A DNA stretch of 64,000 nt from Heliocidaris tuberculata (lineage: Eukaryota > Echinodermata > Echinoidea > Camarodonta > Echinometridae): the NCBI GenBank assembly GCA_025618425.1, contig CM046832.1, positions 70,849,707 to 70,913,706 on the forward strand, given 5' to 3'. Made by a program: the position numbers and the translations under genes. Within the stretch, counting starts at the first letter, position 1. Every line of letters starts with the position of its first letter. The notes under the pieces are model-generated. The model saw only the letters and a program-made list of their open reading frames with translations, was not told the origin of the DNA and made no database searches. Shown piece by piece: positions 1-12,136 of this stretch.

Positions 1-46
1 GATCTTATTACTGAGAGTTTTATCTGCATTATTATCACATATCAAG
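1..46 (+). CDS. LEMD3: Possible LEMD3 exon cut by the window edge
   Basis: The first 46 bases are open in the frame required by the next exon and end in AAG|GTGAGT, a strong donor. The phase (one base left over) fits the exon at 289, which begins with two bases of a codon. The encoded stretch is hydrophobic ([10 protein letters not shown]) and could be the end of the first membrane segment or the adjoining lumenal part. No acceptor is visible because the window starts here, so this could also be chance. Confidence 0.45.
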
Positions 47-3000
47 GTGAGTTTCTCTTGATTGGACTTTGGTCATTCAGCATGTGTATACATGTACTGA
101 GTTATATTGATCCTTGACATGAATACATGTGTGCAAATTCTGCAGTATAATCAGTTTAAGAATTTGAATATTTTTTTTGTATCCAGGGGAAGTATGGTAC
201 TAGACACTATAGCATAGAGTATCAAATTAATCCATGTACATGTAGGTAAAGGTTAAAATATTTCCTCTTTTTTTTCTCTCACATGCAGTTGCTGATATCA
301 CAGGTGAAGATGATGTGGTAAGTTTTGACCTGCATGAAGGTTTCTTATTCTTATAATAAATTGATGTTTGTATTGCATTGGCATGATACTATTTTATGAT
401 TATTTGAAGAAAAAAAAAATACTACCCCAAAAATGAGAGAAGTCAATTATATTATTTATGTGACTAAAGCCTGTTTAAAAAATATAATGACAAAAAAAAA
501 ATAATTGGTGATAACAGTCAAAAATGACTGATTGCCAATTTGCTATGTAACACTAATCAACAAAATTGAAAATTGGTGGTTACTGAATATGTTTCAGGGT
601 AATTTAGGGAATGTTGAGTTTTGGTTGTGTCTCAGGAGTCATTATTAATTTTTTTTTCTTTCTTTTTTTTTCTTCCAATTTTGATACATGCATGAAAGTA
701 GAAAATATGCTGTGATAAGGCTTTCTTCAGTATTTGAATTTCACTTTAGACATAAACTGTTAGTTGTTACAGTCCTGATGGCAGATTCACTTGCATTCTT
801 CATGAATTCTTCTTTGACATTTTTTATATGATTAAAAAAATTATGCAATGAAGCCCTCTGTCTGCCCCAGTATTCCCGTCTTTTATTTATTATCAAGAGT
901 ATGTAACTTTAAATTTTGGAATTGATAGTCTAACATTTGATAGTCTTTGAAAATGGGCCAGAATTCAACCTTCCCACCTTTTGTTCTGTAATACTATATT
1001 TATCTCTTTCACTGTCTTCTTTCTGAATGTAACTGAATTATTCATAATTCTGCTATCAGGATTTCTCTGGCGATGAGCTGCCATTGTTGATGGGACAAGC
1101 TTTACACGATAGACTGAGTGAAATGACCGGTAAGATTCGTAAACTTTGTCTGTACCATTTACATTGTAGTACTATTCTAGACTGGGCAATATTCTATGTT
1201 TCTCATTACATGCATTTCTCTCGGCTAAACATGTCATAAATACTAACAAAACTCGTCTACTCTTTTGGAAAGCTAGGAAGAGTAGTTTGGGAATTTCATA
1301 CAGCACAACATGTAAGAAAAATTACTAATGCATGTATTTGGTTTCTTGTTTATTTATGCTGAACATTGATTCAGACATTGTTTATGCAGATGTGTCGTTT
1401 CAGAATCACTTTGTTTACTATGAAGCCTACTGAGATTTAGGATTAAGTTCTGGTGGCAAAAAGGAAATTTGAAAGAAACTTGCTGAATATAATATCATTC
1501 CTTGAGTATCTAAGAATCAATGTGCCAATTAAGAAAGTGTTGTTGTTTTTTCAGTGTCCTTTCTTTTCTTTTCTTTTTTATTCTCCTTTCATTTCTTGTA
1601 GCGTTTTATAGAAAACGTGCAAGCATTAAAGGGAAATCCAACCTTAATAGCAAGTTGCTTTGAAAGAAAGAGGAAAAATCAGAGAAGCAGATTGGTGAAA
1701 GTTTGAACGAAATCGGACAAGCAATAAAAAAGTTATGAATTTTTGAAAGTTGTAATCACTATGCTTTTGGGAATTTCAAATTGGCTGAATAGGTAATGTC
1801 ACTGTGATGTAGCTGTGGACCACTCCCCCATTCGCTCTAACCCACAAAATGACTAAAATGTCACTTTTTTTCAAAATGCATTACTCAGTAGGATCTTTTT
1901 GTTCATGAAGACCTATAACAATATGCTATCTCCAATATATTTTGAGTACAGCCCCGAGGGTAAAAGCGCCTGGAAGAAAACCGCAAATTAATGATATTTT
2001 TGTGCACGACAAATGGGAGAGTTGTCCACAAAAATGTCACAATTGACTCCCCAAATTGCCAATTTGAGATTCGCATAGATGTAGTGATCTCATTTTTCAA
2101 ACATCCATAACTTTCTTAGTCCTAGTCCGATTTCTTTCAAACTTTCACCATCCTGTTTTTCTTATTTTTCTGCTTTCACACAAATCATCTTATTACCAAG
2201 GTTGGATTGCCCTTTAAATATGGACACTTTTACACATGTCTTAAGGTGTCGTCTTTTGATAGCCCAGCAAAACCAATTTGTCAAATTTGTATTGTCATTT
2301 CCAAATGAAATACATGTAGAATATTAATTATAGATATAATTCAATTCAATGCAATTCAATTCAATTTATTTTCCATCTTTAAAATCACACAATATAATAC
2401 TCAAACATTATAATGATAAAATAATATATGAGTAACAATATACAATATAAAAATGGAGGGATACCCTGTGAAGCAAAGTGCTTGTAAGTAGGGTCCCAAA
2501 ATAGAATATACTTTTTAAAAAAACAAGATATACATTGACAATATATTACTAAAATTAAAGAGATAAAAGTATATGAATGTATACACATAAAAACACTCGC
2601 ACTCACCCATACAAACTCAAACGCACGCACCAAGATACACCCTAACACACACACACACACACACATACATACGCACACATGGCCCTAGCAGTAGACAAGA
2701 AGGAGAAAGAAAATAGATAAGTTATGAAAGGAATATCACAGGAAAAGAAGAGAGAAAGAAAGAAAGAAGAGAGAGAGAAGGGGAGAGGTAGCATGATAAA
2801 GAAATAAAGATAATGACTGAGAGAGAGAGAAAAAAAAAAAAAAAAAGACTTTAGATGATGAAAAAAACTGAGAAAAAGAATTGTAGTAGAGATAGAGAGG
2901 ATGTAGAGAATAGGGGAAAGAAAATTGAAACATCATATATCTACTTACATGCATTAATTTGGGTTAAGTACAATCTTTTTATAGAGCATTTGAATTTTGA

Positions 3001-6000
3001 CAGAGTTGAGCTTTGCTGAATATTTTGATCAAGGCTATTCCACAATTTGATATACTGTACACGGAATGAATTTAAAGCTAAGGAAGAAGAAACCTTGGGT
3101 TGATGAAATAACCCACACTGACGAGTGTTGTAATCATGTAAAGACGAATTAAGGGTGAACATATTTTCAAATATTTTTGGTAAAATTCTAGAGTTGTATT
3201 TGTACATGAATATAAGAGAATTCATAGAATTCAGTTCAGGTAATGGTAAAATCTTCATGTTTTGGAATAATGGCATACTCGGACAGTTGTATGGGGATGA
3301 TGAGATGAGTCTAATTGCTTTTTTCTGCATAACTAATAATTTAGAAAGATGGCTTTTAAAGGTATGCCCCCACACTGAGTTGCAGTATGTAAGGTGAGGC
3401 AAGATCAGGCTATAATACAACGTAGTGAGTATGTTTGGGGGTAATGTGAATTTGAGCCTAGATATGATTCCAATACATCTTGACACTTTTGTACAGATAC
3501 TAGAGATATGTGGTTTCCAAGAAAGAAATTCATTGACTGTTATACCTAAAAATTGAATATTATTCACACGTGATATATCATGACCACCAATAGTAAGATT
3601 ATTTAGGTCATTTGGGACCCTCCTGTTCCTTGTTCTGAAAATAATAAATTTTGTTTTGTCAAAATTTAATGAAAGCTTGTTGCAGCAGAACCAGTCATAT
3701 AATTTATTGACTTCTTTATTGGTAATGGACATTAGATTATAGATATTCTTATGGGAGGTTATGATGCATAATACAAGGGGTTTTACCATGTAACAGCAAC
3801 AGGTTAAAATTTCATTAAAAAGAATTTTCAACCGACATTAATCATGAAATATTAGTCATAAAACGTGTTTGAAAATGCTTCAAAATATGGCTTAGATTGC
3901 ACCTAAGGGCCTCGGAGAACCACAGAGCTATCACTCTCAAGCGGGCACTGGACCCTGGTTGCAAAGGACTTTGTGCTTTGTACACGTCAGTTTACACTCC
4001 TTCCCATTTGCATTTCACATGTTTCAGTTATTGTTTATGGACCATCCTATAATGAATATTATTGTTTATTAATGTTATATTAGATTTCATTTCACCATTA
4101 AATTTTTTATAGAAGAGTGAAAGTGATAGCCAAAATCAGAATTGGACTTTGTACAGACAGTCTGCATCATATAAATGTCTTTCTATTGTAGAAAGAAAGT
4201 ATATCATGTATAGGCCTATGTATGTACTATTTATGAATGTTTTTGTGGTATGAATGATGGATATTTCTCTATTTTACTTTCTGTAGGTGAATTTCTCTGT
4301 GGTAAATCCCCTGTGAAGAATATGACCATGGAGGAAGCCAAGATATTCTTGCAGGAAAATAATAAAATCGTGAGTGTTATGGAATACAGTGTATCACATA
4401 TGCCGATCATATCTGTCGTTCTTGTATCATATGCAGTTATTGATAGGCCAGCTAAATTCTATTCCAGTGAACAAATAAAGGCCACTGACTTGATTTATCT
4501 TTCCAAATACACATAGCCTTGTCAGTATTGTACCACCATGAAATGAATGTATTACTTGTCATCATTATGGATATTTAAACCTGAACGATAGCCACGTACC
4601 ACATGAGTCCAGCCATAGTAAGAAGGCGATCAAAAGAAATATGATTATGATATGATTATAGTTACATGTTTTCATCGATGTCATCAGTGCTTTATTCTTT
4701 ATGTTAAAACCCTTTTATATTTCTTTTACTTGTCTGTAGCAGAAACAGAAGCGAGGACTCAAACCGTTTTGGGTTTCAGAGTACATGCCTAGAACACTTC
4801 AGCTTATTACCACTAATCCACAGTGGGGAATAAGGTATGTAGGTGATGTCTAATATTACTGCACAGAAGAATAATGATAGTTTAGAAATACATGCAACTG
4901 TGATTAATTGCATCTTCAAGTTCATTGAAATGTTCTTGATTTGAAATAGCAGTTTAGATTTGTTAATATCTTACATGCCTAGTAACTCCTGGATTACCCC
5001 CTCCACATAGAAAACTAATCCACAAGGACAATCTGGGACAGGTATCTCCACCCCCCTCCCACACACCACTATCCCTCATATAATTACCTCCCAAAACAAT
5101 AACTGCCTCTACAATCAATAACCCTCTATGTCTTTTGCTACAGAGTAAACAAATTGTCGAAGGGGAGGAGTAATTGTCAGGAAACTAGAATGGATTTATT
5201 TTATGCAATTCATTGATGATTGTTGATATATCTTTGCAACTATATCTTTGAATGAAAGTGGCAATAAGGGAGCTTAAGTATTATCTTACAGTTTTCTAAT
5301 ACTCTATATCTACAATAGAGGCACTTTTTATTCAGTTGACATACATGTATATTTATGATTGACTTTGACATGGACATATATTTATTACCCTGTAAGACAG
5401 TTCATTGAGTTAGTGCATATACACCAATAATAATCCCATTTCATAATAATGCTTTGTGTACTTGCAGGCTGTTCACCTCAAACGAAGAACATCTGACCGA
5501 GTACAAGTATAATCATGATATAAAGTGGCTGGATTCTTCTCATGTCTACATGACGATGTTCTGTCAGGTCAAGACCACAGCAATGAGACTTCTCTTCTGG
5601 GCTACTATCCTTGTTATCTGTAAGTAAAGTCCAATTCGCATAGGGATACTACCATATTTTAAGGAGACAGAATGGTGAATAGTTCGTGAAAGAGTTTTAA
5701 AGACATGCAAACTATTTTTAAGATCATTGATTGATACATGTAGGAAGGTACATCCTGCTTTCTTAGACTCTCACTTCATTTTTTAAAGATGTTGGCAATC
5801 ATCTTTGCCTTTAAAGAAGGAAATGTAGTGTTTTTGTGTTTCTGTTGTTACACCTGTCTGGCACATTGAATAAAGTGAGTTTGGAGAACACCAGGGAGGA
5901 TAGTAAGGAAGGAAGAAAGTACTTATGCAGGTTGGAATTGAGCATTGACATAGTTATGGTACATGTCTGGAGAACTTACCCTTGGTATTTTGCAATCTGA

Positions 6001-9000
6001 AGTTCATCCATACATGTTATGAACACCATTTGTATAATAAAGAAAATTTAAAAAATATGAAATAAAATAGGCAGCAAGAAGCATATGATTATGGTTGCAT
6101 ATCTTACTTATTCCATGTATTTGTCTTGATAATTGATATCACTAATTGGCTGGTAAGGGGGGGGGGGGGGTTGACTCTGGGTCTTAAAAGTAGAAGAGTG
6201 ATAAGGGTTTGCTTTGAAAGAAAAAAAAATGCTTGGTATACAATCACATGATTATTCAGTCAACACATATTGGTGTGCTTTGGAAATTCTGTGGTGGTAG
6301 ATTGAAGTCTCATTGAAAATTGACATATGTTTTTATGAGATAAATTTATTATTCTTTGTCACAGCTCTCTTGGTTCTGTGGCCCGGTGTGTACCTTGTCA
6401 GATATCAGATGCACAGGAAAGAACAAGAGCGACAAGAAGTCACACAGCTTGTAGACAAGATTATTGGTAAATTTTCCTATTCATTTACTTCACCAAAATT
6501 TTTTTTTGATATTTTAATTTTTTTGTTTTTTGTTTTTTGTTTTTTTGTTGATAGGTTGGTCATGAAATTGAATATGAGAAATTAGGAAGAAATACTACAG
6601 TAACAGAATGAATTATGTTATATCCATGTTCATATAATACCTAGACTGTATTTACAGCATAAGATATTCAGTAATATTGATATTTATGTTAACCAAAGTT
6701 CTGTTTTAAAACACTCCCATTCTAGTTTGCGGATACTTGTCAGTATCGTGTCATGGTTACAATGTTTGTATTGTCATTGCACTTATATTTCAATAATGTT
6801 TTGCACATTACAGAGGTCCTTGCTAACCATCAACAAGCCTGTTATCAAGACAAGAGTTTGACACCTTATCTGGCTATTCCTCATGTCAGAGATACACTTA
6901 TACCCCCAGCAGAAAGGTATGCCACTCTCACATTTCTCTTAGAGAGACATGCTGTGAAAATCATGTGATTATCTTTGTTAGTTTGTATGTTTTGGTTTTT
7001 TGTTCATATTTGAAGATTATTGTAATGCCATTTATTAGACACAGAAAGTGTTGTTAAATGCCAATTTTTTATTTTTTATTTTACTGCATAATTAATAAAT
7101 TTTTAATTTGAATATGAGAGCAGTATGAAAAACATTTCAGAACTACATCAGAAATATTTCCCCTTAAATGATCATCAAGGAGGGTAGGTTTTAGGGTTGC
7201 CTAAAAGTCTCATGAAAACCCAGAGAGGTATTCTCAAATTTGGAATCTGCAATTTTTGCTCTGAATTTTGTCAGTATTCCAAGATATCTGATCCTAATGA
7301 GATATTGTTAATTTTTGAAAATTAGGGTAGGTTTTAGGGTTGCCTAAAAGTCTCATGAAAAGCCAGAGAGAAATTCTCAATTTTAGAATCTGCAATTTTT
7401 GCTCTGAATTTTGTCAGTATTCCAAGATATCTGATCCTAATGAGATATTGTTAATTTTTGAAAATATGAAGTCGTTTTATTGATAAGAAGTATTTATGTG
7501 AAAAAGGCTTGCCCCAAATGCTTAATTTCTGAAGCTGCAATTGTTGAAAGTTAAATTTCAAGCCACTCACTGCCTATTTGCACAATAACATTTCCTTTGT
7601 GTACCTGTCATGTTTGTAGACATAAGAAGCAGCACTTGTGGCAGAAGGCAGTGCAGTTCTTGAATGTCAATGAATCACGTGTCAGAGTAGAGACACAGCA
7701 GGTTGCAGGTGAAGAGTTTGCCGTTTGGAGATGGGTTCAGCCTTCCCCTGCTGTGGCTGTGACATCTTTTTTACCCATTACTGACAGAGTAAGTAGGCCT
7801 GGGATTCTCGATGCTATGTGTTCATTTGTCATGAGATTGTTGCCAATGATCGGGGCACTGAGGAAAAGAGGTTTGTATACTTCACTTTCAGTTTTGGGTT
7901 TAGGATTTGAATCATCATATCTGCCAATTGTCTCTCTTGACCTGTAAGTAGTAGATTTGTATATTATAGGAAGAATTCCTTGAACAATGAGAGTACTATA
8001 TATTGATTACCCTAATGCCCCCATTCCCCCCCCCCCCCCCACCAAAATTTAAATCCTAGGTTATAGTTTTGACAGTGAATTTTATTATTAGTCTTGATAC
8101 CTTCTACGCCAAGTGTTTATTATGATATCTAAAGACTTATTTTATTTTTGCAATTCAGTTGTATTTTGGAACCATTTGTTCAAACTTAGAGACATCACCT
8201 CTGTCAGTCGACAGAAAGTCATTGACATATCATGACATTTCTTTGATATAATTCTGCCTATATCTCATTCTCTTTCAGGATTTGAATCCCAAGAGAGCAA
8301 AGGTGTGGCAAGGAACAGGTAATTATGAGAATTGTTGATAATTATGATGTTGATGAAGGTAATTGCAATGGTGATGATGACCCTATTTTTGAGAATGATC
8401 ATGATGGCATTGCTTGTGGTGATGTTGAAGATGGTAGTGACAAGCTGTACCTGTCATACAATATTAAGACAACATGATGTGGAAAGTCTTTGTAGTAAAT
8501 CCTTCAGAAGAAGTGTAACTTCTAACTAGGCTTGGGGTGTTCTGCTATATTGAGGGAACCGATTCTGATTCCGGCACAAGGTCTTGGGGCCCTTGGTTCC
8601 GAAGGGAGTCGGCTCTGAGGCCGCATCGCACGCAAGACCATACGTTGCCTATAGTAGTGCATGCTAGATGCTCGATTTTGATTCCATGCGGAGTCGACTC
8701 TGGCAGGCCTGGCCTGGTAGCATGCACTGGTATGCGTACGTAGCTTCAGTATGTCACTGCACTGTATTGTGTATGATACATGTATTGGGTTAGTGTGCAG
8801 CTATCACAATTGTCTGATTTTCATGTGAATACTCCACTTTATAAACTAACTATCAAAATTCTACATACATGGCCAGGATAATCCTAGTCCAAGCTTCAAT
8901 CTCATAACTGTAATGACGAAAACCATATTGAATTTGAGCTATAATGATGGAAATGGTTCGTCTTTTTCAAGTTTTCACGAGCTGGCTGCTAGTAGTGCTA

Positions 9001-12000
9001 GATGACTGTACATGGTATAACCAGGAGATGGCGTTATACGGCATGTTTCCTTTTTTGTATTTTTCACATGGCCTGTAGGTGCCATGTTTTTTCTGTGGGT
9101 AGCTTAGTTCAAATTATTATTTTGTGGCGTCACTGGCGTGGATAATATTTGTTTCCTTAAATTTTGGAGGGGGTCTTTCTTCAGTTTCTTCCATTTTGTA
9201 ATTTTTTTAGTGAGAGGATTGTTGACCATTGCTTTTGATATTTGACCTACATTTCAACTCTGTACATCATAGAGTCGACTCGGTTCTCGTAACAGGAGTC
9301 GAGTAGAATCCATTACTTGACTCTCGCTCCCAAGCCTACTTCTAAGCCAGTAGTGACTATTGTCAAATATACCATAGATACAGAAATGATATTATGGGTT
9401 TGTAGTAACACAAATGATGAATGACACTCCAGGGGCCTGTAACATAAAGAGATACTATCAATCTTACGATTGATATCAATCGTAAGTCTATGGCAAACCA
9501 TGTACTGAAGAGTTAAAATTGATTGTAAGATTGATGTATCTCTTTGTGTTACAGGCCCCTTGATGACAAATGAAATGTGTGGTCTAACAAATAGGTTCAG
9601 CTCATATCCTTTGACCATGTTAGACTGGTAGACTGGTTTAATCATTCACTGTGCTGTGCTGTGACATTTGATATCTGTTTTATCACTTTCAGCTTTTGCA
9701 AACCTGGATAGTGCAGTGAAAGCTAGTGCCTATAGCTACACCCCGTGCCTCAAAGTCAGGAACATGTTTGATCCCACATTGTAAGTAGCAATCATCATTA
9801 AACTTGTATGGAAATAGAAACTAGTGCTAGATCTTCATGGTTCTATCCCTATAGAATGATAAGATATTGCTACTAATATTACCATTATGATACAATTGTG
9901 TAAGTCTTTTGTGTCTTCCCATTGTATGTGTCAAAATTAAATAGAATTCATCACAGGATTCTGTTGAACAAGGCCTATCAGGCTATCTCATTAAAGCTTA
10001 CATAACTAGAGAAATGAATACTGCATCGGTCAATTAACATATTATTGTAGGCTTTTTATTCTGGTTATCACAATATTTCAAGAACAGTTTGAGCCATCAA
10101 CTAAATATAGGCAGAGGCATATAGGAGATGCAGTTGCATTCATCTTGTTTTTACTTTCCAATAGATTTACTCTGTAATATATTTCTCATCATAATATTTT
10201 AACCTCTCATTAGTGTTTTTAAAATTCATTGTTCAGTGTACTTTCATGTTCATTTTAAATGTATGTTTTTGAGCTTCTAGCAACAATATATTAAATCACT
10301 ATTTGTCCCAATCCAATTGATCCTTTGTGACAGGGAGTCTGGAAGCAATTGGCATGTAACCATACAAGATGCTATCTTAGAGAGATGTGGAGAAGACAGT
10401 GGTATAATGCACATTACTGTAGACAAGAACTCTAGAGAGGTAATTATGTCCCATCCATTGTGGTGTTTACCAATTCTTTATATCAGTTCAGGAAGATTAC
10501 GTTGATACACAATCATTTCTGCAACCATAATTGTTAGAGGACAAAGATGGGTAGGTTCAAATCTTCAGCTTTCACAATCAAATTGACATAGATGGCTTTG
10601 TAAGCAAATTTATAATTATCACAAATTTTATTTCAAGATACTTATCATAAATTTGTATTACTTTGTTTTATTGTATTATTGGGCATAGACTATATTCCAT
10701 ATCTTCAAATTTAACCGGCATGTTGAAGCTTTGTTTCAGGAAGAAGAAAACAATTTACTAGATTTTGAAATCAAATAGTAAAAAAAGAAATCATACAGCT
10801 GCAATTTCTGCTTAGATTACATGTAGTAGTTTTTAGTGGTGCAATTACCAGTTGCTTATTGTTTGTATCTTCTTGTATTTTACAGGGTTGTGTCTATGTA
10901 AAGTGTGTATCCACAGAGAAGGCAGGTATGGCGTTCCGATGTCTTCAAGGAAGCTGGTTTGATGGTAAGAACATGTAATAAACCTATCAGTAAAAAAGTG
11001 AAAAGTCTGCTGAGAATTATTGATCATTATTATTTGTATGAAGGGTTTTCAGCCAACCAGAAAATCAGTGTATCTCATGGTTTGCGCGTAAGTACCCGAT
11101 GACCGTGCAATTTTAAAACAATATCTCATGGTTTGTGTAAAAGTACCCGGATGACCGTGCAATAAATCTTCATATCTCATGGTTTGGTGTGTGCGCGATG
11201 CGTAAAAAAGTGAATACGCGTCTAAATGCGCAAAAGCTAAGACAATGGATGTATGCGCGCAGCCCTTGCAAGATGCTTGAGTAAGGACAAAATAATGTTT
11301 CTCCACCTCTGTTTTATGTTGAAGTCAATACAAAAACATAAAGGACATGTATTGGTGAAAATTAAGGAACTAGGATTCATACAATTGATAATAATAATAT
11401 TGAATGACTTCTTTCGTGGGACACAAGGGTATATCGCACTCACTTTGAAAATATTTCACTCGTCGTGCCGACTTGTGAAATATGCTCATAGCTTGTCTGA
11501 TATAACCTTGTATCCCACTCAAGGCCATTCAATATTATATAAATATTTTATGCAGAAAAATATGAGAGAATAGATCTCTCCCTCTCTCTCTCTATCTCTC
11601 TCTCTCATGTGAAATGAATATTGAAATTAAAATAAATGTTCGAATGATATATTTGGTATTTGTTGTCATTAAAAAAAAAAAAATGTATAATGAATTTGGT
11701 TTGCTTCATGTCCAAACAAGGATATCCTAGAGTTCAGGAAATAAATGAAGTATATATACCCTTTTGAAATGTTAATAACTGATAAATGACACCAACTGTG
11801 AAATTGAAGAGAATTGTTCTTCGTATAGACCACAACTCATTACACTTAAGTATCTAGTTTATTTGTGTTAATGTTAGCGTTAATATTAAAAAGAAAAACT
11901 TTTAAAACTTTTTCCAAGGGGATATGTATAAAAGAATGAGTTGGTAAAATCTAAACATATTCACCGAGTGATTTTTGTTATCGTTTCTCATGCTAGGCAA

Positions 12001-12136
12001 GCTTGTGACAGTCAAATACATTCGACTTGATCGATACCATCAGAGGTTCCCATCGGCTCTCAACGTCACATCACTGCTTCAACCCTCTAACAACCTACGT
12101 ATGTCACTTCAGTCACCTCCTAGCACGTCTACCTGA
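1..12136 (+). CDS. LEMD3: LEMD3/MAN1-like inner nuclear membrane protein, 3' part (5' end outside window)
   Basis: Exons read: 1-46 (less sure), 289-317, 1060-1129, 4287-4369, 4740-4834, 5468-5619, 6365-6466, 6814-6916, 7620-7788, 8279-8318, 9693-9780, 10334-10439, 10886-10964 and 11997-12136, stop TGA at 12134. All junctions are GT-AG and phases add up to one 433-residue frame. Residues 17-150 resemble the lumenal part. Residues about 147-171 form a membrane segment ([20 protein letters not shown]). Residues about 180-283 match the Man1-Src1 C-terminal winged-helix domain ([24 protein letters not shown]). Residues about 315-410 match the C-terminal RRM/UHM fold ([46 protein letters not shown]). 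Family knowledge: MAN1 sits in the inner nuclear membrane and its RRM part binds receptor SMADs, damping TGF-beta/BMP signals. LEMD2 lacks this RRM, which favours LEMD3. The LEM domain and first membrane segment would lie upstream of the window. Confidence 0.93.
1626..2217. mobile_element. TTAA-bounded palindromic transposon, copy 1
   Basis: A roughly 590-bp element with inverted ends: AAGGGAAATCCAACCTT at the left and its near reverse complement (AAGGTTGGATTGCCCTTT) at the right, each bounded by TTAA. The subterminal 130 bases are also inverted copies of each other. A second copy lies at 55120-55693 and a decayed piece at 62990-63090. TTAA borders recall piggyBac-type insertion, but no transposase is present. 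It lies in a LEMD3 intron. Confidence 0.8.
2340..3835 (-). mobile_element. 5'-truncated non-LTR retrotransposon (LINE) with reverse transcriptase C-terminus
   Basis: The minus strand holds a 296-residue frame (2941-3831). It carries the end of a Jockey/CR1-like reverse transcriptase: [30 protein letters not shown], then a thumb-like region ([15 protein letters not shown]). The catalytic palm is missing, so the copy was truncated at its 5' end on insertion, as is usual for LINEs. Downstream on the same strand is an A-rich 3' UTR with simple repeats. It finishes in a short ATTGA/AATTC-type tail near 2340, which fits the 3' end of CR1/L2-like elements. It lies antisense in the LEMD3 intron between the exons at 1060 and 4287. 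Confidence 0.85.
2640..2850. repeat. CA and GA/A-rich microsatellites
   Basis: A (CA)n run near 2643-2668 is followed by GA-rich sequence and a long A run (about 2830-2846). The small frames across it are low-complexity artefacts. It falls within the 3' part of the LINE. Confidence 0.85.
7178..7466. repeat. Two-copy tandem duplication, 143-bp unit
   Basis: Two adjacent, nearly identical units begin with GGGTAGGTTTTAGGGTTGCC at 7182 and 7325. They lie in the LEMD3 intron between the exons at 6814 and 7620 and carry no frame. Confidence 0.9.
8527..9338. mobile_element. hAT-like nonautonomous element
   Basis: Inverted ends TAGGCTTGGG (8527) and CCCAAGCCTA (ending 9338). They are flanked by 8-bp direct repeats CTTCTAAC (8519-8526) and CTTCTAAG (9339-9346), 7 of 8 matching. 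An 8-bp target duplication and short ends fit the hAT superfamily. No transposase frame is visible. It lies in a LEMD3 intron. Confidence 0.75.
9431..9560. mobile_element. 130-bp palindromic MITE
   Basis: Inverted ends AGGGGCCTGTAACATAAAGA and TCTTTGTGTTACAGGCCCCT, with inner arms built on ATCAATCTTAC/GATTGTAAGAT. It can fold into a long hairpin. It lies 132 bases upstream of the LEMD3 exon at 9693. Confidence 0.75.
11071..11205. repeat. Three-copy tandem repeat, 51-bp unit
   Basis: TATCTCATGGTTTG recurs at 11071, 11122 and 11173, each copy followed by a variable GTAAGTACCCGATGACCGTGC-like part that degrades in the third. It lies in the last LEMD3 intron. Confidence 0.85.
11396..11538. mobile_element. 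Small palindromic MITE
   Basis: Imperfect inverted arms of about 40 bases: AATATTGAATGAC...GGGACACAAGGGTATAT and its mirrored form ending in ...GGCCATTCAATATT. No coding content. Confidence 0.65.

Noticed and set aside
2941..3831. Host gene on the minus strand within LEMD3
   Set aside because: The frame is the end of a LINE reverse transcriptase with a LINE-type 3' tail, not a host protein.
10845..11306. Overlapping small frames near the end of LEMD3
   Set aside because: They are read-throughs of an exon donor and of the 51-bp tandem repeat.
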